A DNA stretch of 64,000 nt from Bacteroidia bacterium (GTDB lineage: Bacteria > Bacteroidota > Bacteroidia > B-17B0 > Aurantibacillaceae): contig JAEUTP010000010.1 of the NCBI GenBank assembly GCA_016787705.1, positions 248,001-312,000 on the forward strand, read 5' to 3'. The notes beneath the pieces were generated by a model. The model made no database searches, was not told where the DNA came from, and saw nothing but the letters and a program-made list of their open reading frames with translations. Every line of letters begins with the position of its first letter. Position 1 is the first letter of the stretch. Position numbers and translations under genes: made by a program. This document shows positions 1 to 8,417 of this stretch, in pieces.

Positions 1-650
1 ACTACTGATACATTACTGCGCACATTGTTACCGTATGAATTATTCTTAAAACGGTTCTTTACATCTTCTGCTTCATCTTTAAACGATTTAAAAATGTTAT
101 TGATGTTGGCCGATTCGCCACGCATAGCAAATTTATCGGCAGTGGTTTTAGCTTCGGGAATAATGATCCATAAAATAATATATACCCAAAGACTTAAGCC
201 GCCAAAAAATATTAATAAAAACATAGCTAAACGAATCCAAACGGTATCTACATCAAAATAAGCTGCTAAACCGCTACAAACGCCACCTACGGCTTTGTCA
301 TCAGGATTACGGAATAAACGACGTTTTATTTTTTCTTCAGAAAAATCGTTTTGATTTTCTTGTTTTTTATTTTCCGTTTTGGTTTGTTCACCACCAAAAT
401 CTTCTGGCTTGCCCATTACTGATTTTACATGATCAACGTCTGCCATTAAAACAACTTGTTTTACAGCATTAATTTTTTCCTGTAATAGTTCAGCAATACG
501 AGCTTCTATGTCGCTCATAATTTCGTTGCCGCCATCAGTATTACTAAAGTATCCTTTTATTGTAGCCAGGTATTTACTTAAGCTATCGTACGCATCCTCT
601 TCTATATGAAAGATAATGCCGCTAATGTTTATGGTTACTGTTTTATTCAT
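1..650 (-). CDS. PspC-domain membrane protein (3' end outside window)
   Basis: Reading the minus strand from ATG at 650 gives an open frame to the window edge, about 216 residues. Residues 1-100 are a soluble charged region. Residues about 109-168 are a PspC domain: a basic start with RRLFRNP, then VGGVCSGLAAYF, then two hydrophobic stretches (WIRLAMFLLIFFGG and WVYIILWIIIP). PspC proteins are cytoplasmic-membrane proteins linked to envelope stress. The gene lies 11 bp downstream of a PadR regulator on the same strand, a pairing common in Bacteroidota. Its C-terminus is not seen. The domain call is secure; the physiological role is inferred from the family. Confidence 0.88.
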   Translation of the reverse strand, partial: MNKTVTINISGIIFHIEEDAYDSLSKYLATIKGYFSNTDGGNEIMSDIEARIAELLQEKINAVKQVVLMADVDHVKSVMGKPEDFGGEQTKTENKKQENQNDFSEEKIKRRLFRNPDDKAVGGVCSGLAAYFDVDTVWIRLAMFLLIFFGGLSLWVYIILWIIIPEAKTTADKFAMRGESANINNIFKSFKDEAEDVKNRFKNNSYGNNVRSNVSV

Positions 651-661
651 TGTTTAATATT

Positions 662-1045
662 TTAAATGTTATTTTTTCCTTTTTCAATTGTTTTATTAAC
701 GGCATCAACTAATTCTGCCCAGGATAGTTGAAGTTCTTTTAAATACTGTTCTCCTATTTCTGTGAGCTTGTAGTATTTTCTTGGCGGACCGCTGGTGCTT
801 TCTTCCCATCTGTATCCTAAAAGCCCGGTGTTTTTTAATCGTGTAAGCAATGGGTATAAGGTTCCTTCAACTACTACTAACTTAGTATCTTTTAGCTTAT
901 CTATTATTTCTGTTGGATAAGCATCTCCTTGCAAGAGGATAGAAAGTATGCAGAGTTCAAGAACACCTTTTCGCATTTGGGCCTGCGCTGTTGCTGCCCG
1001 TTCTACCCCCCCATCGGGTTTATCTGTATTCTCTGAGTTTCCCAT
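662..1045 (-). CDS. PadR-family transcriptional regulator
   Basis: This 127-residue protein has a winged helix spanning most of its length: the N-terminal helix VLELCILSILLQGDAYPTEI, a recognition region with EGTLYPLLTRL, and a wing with SGPPRKYYKLTEIG, all hallmarks of PadR. PadR proteins are usually dimeric repressors acting on their own operon. It sits just ahead of the PspC gene and after a small secreted-protein gene on the same strand, so it probably controls this short operon. The effector is unknown. The first 20 residues are charged and poorly conserved; a later start at the internal Met near residue 23 cannot be excluded. Confidence 0.9.
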   Translation of the reverse strand: MGNSENTDKPDGGVERAATAQAQMRKGVLELCILSILLQGDAYPTEIIDKLKDTKLVVVEGTLYPLLTRLKNTGLLGYRWEESTSGPPRKYYKLTEIGEQYLKELQLSWAELVDAVNKTIEKGKNNI

Positions 1046-1076
1046 GTTCTGTTTTAATTTTTTTTATTAATACTGA

Positions 1077-1427
1077 TTAAACTGTTTTAATATTTAATGT
1101 AATGCTGTGCACAACATTACTTTTAATTTTTTCGAGATTTAATTTTAAAAACTGTTTTTCGATCTCGGTTTTTAAATATTGATCGTTTGTTTTGGCAAGT
1201 ACAAAATCCACATGTCCGTTTGTATTAGTTGTAAAAAGAACTTCTACTTTTTGCGACTCATTAACAGGGATTACAATTTGTGGAAATTTAAAATAATCTT
1301 TAATCGTTTTTTCTGTTTCAATTGCTTCCGGATTTAATCCTGTTTTTGTATTTGGCTTTACCGTTAGTGAGATCATTAATAAACCTCCCATTAGTATAAG
1401 TGTTGTAATTTTATTTCTTGTTTTCAT
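1077..1427 (-). CDS. Small secreted protein, possibly TonB-C-like
   Basis: The 116-residue protein starts with a signal peptide (KTRNK, then a hydrophobic run to about residue 24). The remainder looks like a small alpha/beta domain, with a strand VEVLFTTNTNGHVDFVL followed by a helix KTEIEKQFLKL. This pattern recalls the C-terminal domain of TonB-like proteins and related Bacteroidota secreted proteins, but the match is weak and no membrane anchor precedes it. It is the first gene of a run with padR and the PspC gene. A periplasmic location is likely; no function is assigned. Confidence 0.7.
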   Translation of the reverse strand: MKTRNKITTLILMGGLLMISLTVKPNTKTGLNPEAIETEKTIKDYFKFPQIVIPVNESQKVEVLFTTNTNGHVDFVLAKTNDQYLKTEIEKQFLKLNLEKIKSNVVHSITLNIKTV

Positions 1428-1485
1428 TTTATTTAAATTTTTAATTTCTATATCAGTACTTTCAAACCATAGCTATTTGGCGATA

Positions 1486-1493
1486 CAAACATA
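1486..1493 (-). promoter_or_regulatory. Bacteroidota-type -7 element for the small secreted protein/padR/pspC run
   Basis: The minus strand reads TATGTTTG here, matching TAnnTTTG. A TTG lies 21 nt upstream (plus-strand CAA at 1515-1517), where the -33 element is expected. The start codon at 1427 would give a leader of about 50 nt. This is a consensus match only. Confidence 0.5.
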
Positions 1494-1601
1494 CGTAAAT
1501 TATTAAGTACCTTGCAACGCATAGTACTAAATATTTTGTTAAAAAATATAACTATTTGATTCTCAATAGTAAAATTTAATATATTAATTCTTAAAATTTG
1601 G

Positions 1602-1609
1602 TATCTTTG
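1602..1609 (+). promoter_or_regulatory. Bacteroidota-type -7 element for the terC-like gene
   Basis: TATCTTTG matches TAnnTTTG exactly. Transcription would begin around 1613-1616, after the GTG at 1611, so the ATG at 1626 is the likely start of the downstream gene. No clear -33 TTG was found at the right distance. Confidence 0.5.
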
Positions 1610-1625
1610 TGTGAAATTTTATAAA

Positions 1626-2417
1626 ATGCACAGTTGGTCTGCGGATTTTGCCGCTTTACTTTCACTAAATGGTCTTATTGGTTTATTAACTCTTTCAGTT
1701 TTAGAGATAATATTAGGTATAGATAATATCATCTTTATATCTATTGCTGTAAATAAACTTCCTGTATCTCAACAAAAAAAGGCCCGCACTATAGGCCTTA
1801 CTCTGGCGCTGGTTGTGCGCTCAATACTTTTATTATTTATTGGATGGATAGCCGGTTTAAAAGCCGCTCTTTTTCATATTGGCGATTGGGGTGTTAGTGG
1901 TAAGGGACTTATCTTAATTGGCGGTGGCGTTTTTCTTTTAATAAAAACCTGGCAAGAGATAATGGAAAAGATCTATACCGATGAAGATGAGATAGAACAT
2001 ACAACAGGTAAAGGAAAAAGCACTTTTAACGCTATTATCATGCAAATAGTGATTATTGATTTTGTATTTAGTTTTGACAGCATACTTGCCGCTGTTGGTG
2101 TAAGTGGTGTTGTTTTAATAATGATTAGCGCCGTTATTATAAGTATGGTGCTAATGATCTTATTTAGCGGATATGTTGCCGAATTCATAAATAAAAATCA
2201 AGGTATTAAAATGATAGCTCTAACTTTTTTATTGGCAATTGGAGGAATACTATTAGCCGAAGGAATTATTGATTCGTATAATTTTTCAGTGCCTGAAGAA
2301 AAACATATTGAATTAAATAAAAACTATGCGTACATAGCCTTAGCCTTTGCTTTGTTAGTTGAAGTGTTTAACATGAAAGAAAAATCTGTTAAACGTAAAA
2401 AAGATCTTGGGTTATAA
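1626..2417 (+). CDS. TerC-family integral membrane protein
   Basis: This 263-residue protein has about seven to eight hydrophobic segments. It carries the two acidic motifs of the TerC/YkoY family: LEIILGIDNIIFISIA in the first membrane segment and IDFVFSFDSILAAVG midway. Members are thought to export metal ions such as manganese, supporting metallation of exported proteins. The frame is open from GTG at 1611, but the promoter-like TATCTTTG at 1602-1609 makes the ATG at 1626 the better start. The gene converges on the glycan locus, whose last gene ends 12 bp away on the opposite strand. Confidence 0.9.
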   Translation: MHSWSADFAALLSLNGLIGLLTLSVLEIILGIDNIIFISIAVNKLPVSQQKKARTIGLTLALVVRSILLLFIGWIAGLKAALFHIGDWGVSGKGLILIGGGVFLLIKTWQEIMEKIYTDEDEIEHTTGKGKSTFNAIIMQIVIIDFVFSFDSILAAVGVSGVVLIMISAVIISMVLMILFSGYVAEFINKNQGIKMIALTFLLAIGGILLAEGIIDSYNFSVPEEKHIELNKNYAYIALAFALLVEVFNMKEKSVKRKKDLGL

Positions 2418-2429
2418 ATAAACTTATTA

Positions 2430-3551
2430 TCAAACCGATATCAATTGCTGATATTGCAGTTTATAGGTTTGTTTTGAAAAAAGCCGAACGGCTTCTGCGG
2501 AAATTTGTAGTTTTGTATTTAGGTGAGGTTTTACTGCCGCTTCGTTAAACTCATTATAAATATATCCCCAGCCTTTTTCTTTTGATAGTTGGGTATAATC
2601 TCCTAAATTTTCTGATATAATAACTTTTAATCCGCTTGCTAAATACTCAGCAAACTTTACCGGCGATGCTACTTTGTTTGTTGTTGATTGTTCGCGAATA
2701 AGCAAACCATAATCACCCAACAATAAATATTTTGAAACAAGATCAGGACTCAAATGTTTACGAATAACCTGACCAGGAAAAAGTTTTTGTAGCTTTTCAA
2801 TACCTGCATCGCTGGGTGAAAAGAAAACTATTTTTGTAGAACTACTGTTTTTTAAAATTGGTTGGATAAAAGAAAAAATCATCTCAAACGATTGCCATCC
2901 GGCAACCATACCTGAATAAACAAAAACAATATCATTTACATTTATACCAATCTCCTTTCTTTTCTCAAGAATTTCTCCCGTAGAGATCTGTATTTTTTCA
3001 AAATCGCTATTTAGTGTACATGGAATAATAACGTGTTTTAAACTGTTATACGAAAAAGTTTCTTTCCAAAATTGCAACAAAACGTTTGAGACCGAAATTC
3101 TGAAATCAGAATTTAATATTACTTCTTTTTCATAAGCATGTATATTATTTAAAAGTTGCTGATCTGTTACAACTTTATACTCATGCCATTCGGCTTCTAT
3201 AGCACCTCTTCCATCATAAACAATTTTCACTTTGCTTTTTAACTCAAAAGCCAATTTAGTTGCCATTACACTTCTTGCAATAATTGTTTTTGGTTTATAT
3301 TTTAGAAAAAACAAATTCAATACAAATTTATTTTTTTTCCAGTTCTTCATTTTTGGAAACATAGGAAGTACAATGGAATTTGGTAGTTGTTGTTTTATCT
3401 TTCTTTTATTTTCTAAAAAACCCCTCAACGAAATAAAAGCCAGTAACCTGATCTCGGTTTTTAAATCATGATCTAAAAATTTTACAACGTCAATCACCTG
3501 TGATGAAAAAATTCCTGATGGTGCTTCGTTAAAAGTTAAATAAAAGATCAC
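2430..3551 (-). CDS. Glycosyltransferase, GT4-like (last gene of glycan locus)
   Basis: This 373-residue protein has a two-Rossmann-domain layout. A strand near residue 208 reads DIVFVYSGMVAGWQ, typical of the start of the GT-B C-terminal domain. The region SPVKFAEYLASGLKVII near residue 310 occupies the nucleotide-sugar-binding E-x7-E position of GT4 enzymes. It presumably transfers a sugar in the cytoplasm during glycan assembly. Its ATG overlaps the stop of the wecB-like gene by 4 bp (ATGA), so the two are translationally coupled. Donor and acceptor cannot be predicted. Confidence 0.8.
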   Translation of the reverse strand: MIFYLTFNEAPSGIFSSQVIDVVKFLDHDLKTEIRLLAFISLRGFLENKRKIKQQLPNSIVLPMFPKMKNWKKNKFVLNLFFLKYKPKTIIARSVMATKLAFELKSKVKIVYDGRGAIEAEWHEYKVVTDQQLLNNIHAYEKEVILNSDFRISVSNVLLQFWKETFSYNSLKHVIIPCTLNSDFEKIQISTGEILEKRKEIGINVNDIVFVYSGMVAGWQSFEMIFSFIQPILKNSSSTKIVFFSPSDAGIEKLQKLFPGQVIRKHLSPDLVSKYLLLGDYGLLIREQSTTNKVASPVKFAEYLASGLKVIISENLGDYTQLSKEKGWGYIYNEFNEAAVKPHLNTKLQISAEAVRLFSKQTYKLQYQQLISV

Positions 3552-4642
3552 AGCTTATTATTAATTACATTTAAAATACGTTCTGTAGCTTTGCCATCCC
3601 ACATAGCAGGTATTTTACCTTTCTTGTAGCTTCCATCTTCAATTTTGGCAATGTAACTTTTAACCATATCAATATCGAAAGATAATAAAGTATTAGACCC
3701 ATCGGTAACTGTTATGGGCCGTTCGGTATTTTTGCGCAATGTTAAACATGGCTTTTGGCGGAACGTTGATTCTTCCTGGATACCACCACTATCGGTAAGA
3801 ATGAATGAACAATTTTTAACTAATTTCTGAAACGCAAAATAATCAAGAGGTTCTGTACAAATTAAATTTTTATTGTTCCTGATCCTATCATGTAAGCCAA
3901 AATCTTTTGCATTTTTTACTGTTCGCGGATGAATTGGAAATACAACTTTATATCTTATTGAAACATGATCTATCAATTGAATTAGTTTTTCAAATTCCGT
4001 CTTATCATCTACTGTTGCTGGCCTGTGCATGGTCATTAATACAAATTTATCTGAATTAATTCCAAGTTCTTTTAGCACATTTGAAGATTCGATCTCTTTT
4101 TCATAGGCCACCATGGTATCTATCATGGTATTTCCAACAAAATAAATTTTTGAAGCATCACGCTTCTCATTTATTAAATGTTGCTGTCCACTTGGTTCTG
4201 TAATAAAAAAAAGATCAGTTAATTCATCTGTTACCAATCGATTAAATTCTTCAGGCATGGTTCTGTCAAAGCTCCTTAAACCTGCTTCAATATGCCCTAA
4301 TTTTATAGCACTCTTGTTTGCAAACAATGCGCCAGCCATTGTTGAGTTCACATCGCCCGGCACTAATAAAAGATCAGGCTTTCCCTTTTCAATTACAAGA
4401 TCTTCGAGCTTTGCCATTATTTCTGCAATTTGCTTATTTGCCGAACCTGGAGCAATATTTAAATAATAGTCGGGGATTAAATTAAACTGCTTAAAAAAAA
4501 TGTCGGCCATTTTTTCATCATAATGTTGCCCTGTATGAATAATGGATATCTTAATTGCCGGGTTTATTTTAGCAGCACAATTTTTAAATTGTGTTACTTT
4601 AATAAAATTAGGCCGCGTACCTATTAATATATATATATTCAT
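3548..4642 (-). CDS. wecB: UDP-N-acetylglucosamine 2-epimerase (non-hydrolysing)
   Basis: This enzyme interconverts UDP-GlcNAc and UDP-ManNAc, giving the donor for ManNAc-type sugars. The 364-residue length is normal. Family motifs are all present: GTRPNFIK at 8-15, VPGDVNSTMAGAL near 94-106, GHIEAGLRSFDRTMPEE at 116-132 and TDSGGIQEES near 283. The gene overlaps the GT4 gene downstream by 4 bp and follows a FemAB-like gene by 2 bp. It indicates that the glycan contains ManNAc or a derivative such as a mannosaminuronate. No UDP-ManNAc dehydrogenase is in the window. Confidence 0.95.
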   Translation of the reverse strand: MNIYILIGTRPNFIKVTQFKNCAAKINPAIKISIIHTGQHYDEKMADIFFKQFNLIPDYYLNIAPGSANKQIAEIMAKLEDLVIEKGKPDLLLVPGDVNSTMAGALFANKSAIKLGHIEAGLRSFDRTMPEEFNRLVTDELTDLFFITEPSGQQHLINEKRDASKIYFVGNTMIDTMVAYEKEIESSNVLKELGINSDKFVLMTMHRPATVDDKTEFEKLIQLIDHVSIRYKVVFPIHPRTVKNAKDFGLHDRIRNNKNLICTEPLDYFAFQKLVKNCSFILTDSGGIQEESTFRQKPCLTLRKNTERPITVTDGSNTLLSFDIDMVKSYIAKIEDGSYKKGKIPAMWDGKATERILNVINNKL

Positions 4643-4644
4643 AT

Positions 4645-5646
4645 TTATAAAATTATCTTTTTATTTTTTTCCTGGTCAATAATATCTAAGGGAAATTTTG
4701 TTCGTTTTAATTTGCATTTAATTTTAAGAAGATTATCGTATGCACTACATCTTGGTTTATCAATATCCATTTTCCACAAATAACCTTTAATAAGTTGAGG
4801 ACCAAAACGTTTTTTAAAATTTTGTATTCCTTCCAATTTCGTTCCGCTTACATCACTTAAGCGTGCGCCAACAAAATCATAATGCATTACGCCTTTATCC
4901 TGCATCATACACATAATTTTATAATGTAAGTATTTTATTGCACCAGAAGCCTGGGTAGTATGTGCTGATGCACCATGAAAGTAGTAAGCGCAAAATTTTG
5001 AATACATTATGTACAAACCGCCTTGTATGTTATTATCAATGTATACAGTAGCTAAAATGGTATTATTTGGCGCTGAAGTTAATTCTTTTTTTAAAGAGTT
5101 GTAATTTTCAGAATAGGCATTTGTTCTATCCATTGTTTCGCTATGCAACTTTTGAAAAGTTTGTAATTCGCTAAGGCCATATTTGATCTCAACGTTTAAC
5201 TTTTCTGTTTGACGGATCGCACTCCTATATCTTGCCTGCATAGCTTCAAGAAGTTTTTCACCGGTTTTACCAGTAAGAACAATTCTATAAGTACCAAATG
5301 GACAAGATTTAACTTTATCAGGCAACACATTAAATAGTACGTAATTTTTTGGTTGTATTATTCTATGTGCCAGTTTATTTTTGATTATAAAATCAATAGC
5401 CTTTTCTAAAAAAATTCTCTCTTCTTTTTTCTCTAGACTAATTCCATTTAAAAAAAGCGGAGTAAACTGAAACTGAAGGGTCTTTAAAATTTTGTTTCTA
5501 TTTATTTTTACAGGCGCAATAGTGTCATTATCTAAAAGAAAAAAAATGCCCGATTCGGCAACCAAATAGTCTTTTTGAAAACAAAATGGGAAAACATCCA
5601 GATCGCCGGCAAGAGTGAGAAATTCTTCTTTACTAATAAGTTTCAT
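4645..5646 (-). CDS. FemAB/GNAT-fold acyl- or aminoacyl-transferase
   Basis: This 333-residue protein resembles the FemAB-like branch of GNAT proteins. Around residues 135-260 it has a basic RYRSAIRQTEKLNVEI segment, a strand-rich LATVYIDNNIQGGLYIMY and a later HYDFVGA followed by LEGIQNFKKRFGP. That last part matches the KxxFG ending of FemAB domains. In peptidoglycan these enzymes transfer amino acids from aminoacyl-tRNA; in glycan loci they probably attach amino acids or acyl groups to amino sugars. The N-terminal 110 residues are divergent. Family is fairly sure; substrate is unknown. Confidence 0.72.
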   Translation of the reverse strand: MKLISKEEFLTLAGDLDVFPFCFQKDYLVAESGIFFLLDNDTIAPVKINRNKILKTLQFQFTPLFLNGISLEKKEERIFLEKAIDFIIKNKLAHRIIQPKNYVLFNVLPDKVKSCPFGTYRIVLTGKTGEKLLEAMQARYRSAIRQTEKLNVEIKYGLSELQTFQKLHSETMDRTNAYSENYNSLKKELTSAPNNTILATVYIDNNIQGGLYIMYSKFCAYYFHGASAHTTQASGAIKYLHYKIMCMMQDKGVMHYDFVGARLSDVSGTKLEGIQNFKKRFGPQLIKGYLWKMDIDKPRCSAYDNLLKIKCKLKRTKFPLDIIDQEKNKKIIL

Positions 5647-5649
5647 TAA

Positions 5650-6393
5650 CTATTTTTTAGTAGCAATAAGCAGGTAACCATTTTTAAATGTTTTAGAATC
5701 TGTTGGATATGGTTTTGTATCATAAACACAGGTGTTCCTATCATCATAACTATGCTTATTTTCAATAATGTTAAAATACTTTGAAGCAACTTTTGTTATA
5801 AATGCAGGAGAGTAATTAATATAATTTCTATCAGGGTAAAAAAGATCAATTTTATTTAGCGCATGTGGATATTGTATCATTAATAAACCTTTACTATTTA
5901 GTAGCTCTGAACACTTTTTGAAAAAAGCATCGATCTTGCTTACCGGAATATATTCTAAAACGCTAATTGAGTATATAGCCTGGTAGGTTTCTTCAAAGTT
6001 TATATTTAAAAAGTTTCCAAGGTAAAATTTATTGGCGGGCATTAACTCATGAGCAGATCTTAACATTCCTTCGCTAATATCAACTCCTATAACATTGTAA
6101 TCTGATGAAAGCATTTTCATATAAATACCCGGGCCACAGCCAAAATCAAGTACATTGCTATTTTGCTTAACATGAGTTTTAAGCTGTGTTTTTAACTTTA
6201 TTTTTACCTTTTCCAACGATTCTTCTACTTCCTGAGAATGCGAAAAGCCTGCATTTTGCTGAACGGATTTAGAGTTATCGTATTTAAAGGCTTTCCATTG
6301 CCCAACGGCTAATTCCTTTTTAGCATCAAGGCCTGTTGCAATTAAAATATTATTAACAATAATATTATTTGTTATCTTAGAATATAAACTCAT
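5650..6393 (-). CDS. SAM-dependent class I methyltransferase (tandem copy 1)
   Basis: The SAM-binding motif I is VLDFGCGPGIYMKML near residue 82. Motif II follows as NVIGVDISEGML, and post-motif strands end in YLLIATKK. The upstream gene encodes a clear paralogue: both share a QxNAG(F/Y)S segment just before the fold, a hydrophobic N-terminal tail, a (L/Y)PHA stretch and the YLLIA ending. A local duplication is likely. The target is probably a sugar hydroxyl or amino group of the glycan. The stop overlaps nothing; the start overlaps its paralogue's stop by 4 bp. Confidence 0.82.
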   Translation of the reverse strand: MSLYSKITNNIIVNNILIATGLDAKKELAVGQWKAFKYDNSKSVQQNAGFSHSQEVEESLEKVKIKLKTQLKTHVKQNSNVLDFGCGPGIYMKMLSSDYNVIGVDISEGMLRSAHELMPANKFYLGNFLNINFEETYQAIYSISVLEYIPVSKIDAFFKKCSELLNSKGLLMIQYPHALNKIDLFYPDRNYINYSPAFITKVASKYFNIIENKHSYDDRNTCVYDTKPYPTDSKTFKNGYLLIATKK

Positions 6394-7157
6394 TTATTTT
6401 TTTGAGCAATTAATAAATATGAATTTTTATATGTACGATGTGTATCAGGATTTAGACTTTTGTAGGGTGCGGTATCATATTTTTCTACTCTTCTTCCATC
6501 AAAAGCATGTTCATGTTTAATAATTTTAAAATATGGCGCTATCCATCGTTCAATTTCCTTGGGCGAATATTGTATATAAGTTAAATCATTGTAAACGGCA
6601 TCAAACCAGCTTATTGCATGTGGATAGTTAAGGTACAAAACCCCATCAGATTCAAGCATATCATATATTTTTTTAAAGAAATCTTCAATACTCTGTCTAG
6701 GTATGTATATTAAAACACCAATACAATAAATAAAATTAAATTGCCTATTGAAAATCAAATTCATGAAATTACCATGTACCAGCATTGCATTTGGAACATT
6801 TTTTCTTGCTTCATCCAACATTGCACGATTAATGTCAGTTGCAGTTAACACATAATGTTGGTTATTAAAAAGTTGAAGATATAATCCCGGGCCACAACCA
6901 ATATCAAGGATTTTACTTCCATTAGTACAAAATTTAGAAACTATTTGCCGCAGATCGGATTTTGATTTTTCAATTACCTCATTAATTTCAGGCCTGTTAG
7001 AATAGCCCGCGTTTTCCTGAGTGCTTTTTATCGTCTTTGGTTCAAACACTAAATATGGATTTTTATTATGATAGATCGTTTTTTCTAATCCAAAGAAGCG
7101 AACAAAAAAGTTAACAATAAAATTATTAACAAACAGTCTAAATGCCAGTTGTCTCAT
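6390..7157 (-). CDS. SAM-dependent class I methyltransferase (tandem copy 2)
   Basis: This 255-residue protein has motif I KILDIGCGPGLYLQLF near residue 83 and motif II TATDINRAML. It aligns end to end with the next gene downstream, which encodes a diverged duplicate. An N-terminal hydrophobic segment (NNFIVNFFVRFFG) may attach both copies to the membrane surface. Two related methyltransferases in tandem suggest methylation of two positions or two residues of one repeat unit. The start abuts the preceding glycosyltransferase stop at 7158. Function beyond methyl transfer is inferred from context. Confidence 0.82.
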   Translation of the reverse strand: MRQLAFRLFVNNFIVNFFVRFFGLEKTIYHNKNPYLVFEPKTIKSTQENAGYSNRPEINEVIEKSKSDLRQIVSKFCTNGSKILDIGCGPGLYLQLFNNQHYVLTATDINRAMLDEARKNVPNAMLVHGNFMNLIFNRQFNFIYCIGVLIYIPRQSIEDFFKKIYDMLESDGVLYLNYPHAISWFDAVYNDLTYIQYSPKEIERWIAPYFKIIKHEHAFDGRRVEKYDTAPYKSLNPDTHRTYKNSYLLIAQKNK

Positions 7158-8417
7158 TTAATTTTCAATCACTTCTTTTATCAGTTTTTGTGTTATTAAT
7201 GAAAGATCGAATCGTCTTTTCTCTTCATTGGTAACTGCTGACGAAATTTTTATTTTTCGGATTAATTTTTCAAAAAAATCTTCCGGATTTGATCCATCAA
7301 ACCCTAAGCCGATATTGTGTTCCTCTATATAACTATCGAAATGGCCTTTAAATCCAATGGAGAGAATGAACTTATCGTAAAATAAATAATCGGAAAACTT
7401 TGTAATAAATGAATTTTTGTATTCCTCAGACAAAATGACAATACCAACATCTATTTTGCTTAATTTTTTGTAATACTTATCTATATCTAATCCTTTATTA
7501 TCTATAGTTACTGTATTAAGCTTTAAGTTTTTTATTTCTTTAACAAGGTCTGTATCAATTTCACCGTATATTGATATTGAAAATTTATCAAATAAATCTT
7601 TTCTCGATTGTAAAAGTTCGCGATATGCAAAAATAAAATTCATTAACAATGCGTTAAGATCTGAAGAAATACTCCCGGCAAAAAAAACATCTATAACATT
7701 TCCAGTATTTTCATGTTTATAGCCACCAATCAAATCGTTTTTATCAAAACCGTTATGTATTATATAAGTCGAAATGTTGTTGTTAGTAATTCTTTTTTTT
7801 ATAATAGATTGAAGGTAGTCATCAACAAATATTATCTTGTTGCAATTATTCACAGCATAATTTTCGGCATATTCAAAAAACAATTTTTGCTTTTCTTTAA
7901 GCAAAACATTTTTCTTATAAAAAGTGTGATCGTTCCATAAATCCCTATAATCCAATACAAGATCAAAGTTTGTTTTCTTTTTAAGTAAACAGGCATAATA
8001 AAACAAATATGGATCGCCACTTACTATTACTTTTTTTATATTTTGGGATTTGATAATATCATCTACCTGTTTCCAGATTGCTTTATTTGGCAGAGATGTA
8101 ATAATACTAGGGTTATACTTTGTTTTGCTAATAAAAAAAAGAATGCCTTTTCTGAATACCTTATCAATAAAAGATTTTGGATGCTTTAATATTCGTTGAA
8201 AGGTAAATTTAACCTGTATAAGTTTTAATTTATCTTTCATTACGTCTTTATCCCAAAACGAAACATGATCCTGAAAATTTTCAGCACTAACAACAGTTAT
8301 ATCATATCCCTTTAAAACAAGAAATTTTGAGAATTTAGCCCATCTTCTACCCCCAATTCCGGGATGCGGTGGAAATGAATAGCAAATTAACAGTATCTTA
8401 TTATTTTGCTTCAACAT
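7158..8417 (-). CDS. Glycosyltransferase of the GGRRW group (GT4-like)
   Basis: This 419-residue protein begins with ILLICYSFPPHPGIGGRRWAK. The same signature, FPPxxxxG(G/S)RRWxK, opens two other proteins of this locus (8401-10716 and 15123-16361). A C-terminal half starting near NVIDVFFAGSISSDL and the SFITKFSDYLFYDK region fit a GT-B fold in which the donor-binding acidic pair is weakly conserved. It presumably adds one sugar to the lipid-linked glycan. Its start overlaps the stop of the fusion gene upstream by 17 bp, so translation is probably coupled. Confidence 0.75.
   Translation of the reverse strand: MLKQNNKILLICYSFPPHPGIGGRRWAKFSKFLVLKGYDITVVSAENFQDHVSFWDKDVMKDKLKLIQVKFTFQRILKHPKSFIDKVFRKGILFFISKTKYNPSIITSLPNKAIWKQVDDIIKSQNIKKVIVSGDPYLFYYACLLKKKTNFDLVLDYRDLWNDHTFYKKNVLLKEKQKLFFEYAENYAVNNCNKIIFVDDYLQSIIKKRITNNNISTYIIHNGFDKNDLIGGYKHENTGNVIDVFFAGSISSDLNALLMNFIFAYRELLQSRKDLFDKFSISIYGEIDTDLVKEIKNLKLNTVTIDNKGLDIDKYYKKLSKIDVGIVILSEEYKNSFITKFSDYLFYDKFILSIGFKGHFDSYIEEHNIGLGFDGSNPEDFFEKLIRKIKISSAVTNEEKRRFDLSLITQKLIKEVIEN

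Noticed and set aside
1611-1625. GTG at 1611 as start of the TerC-like gene
   Set aside because: A TAnnTTTG match ends at 1609, so the GTG would lie before the transcription start; ATG 1626 fits.
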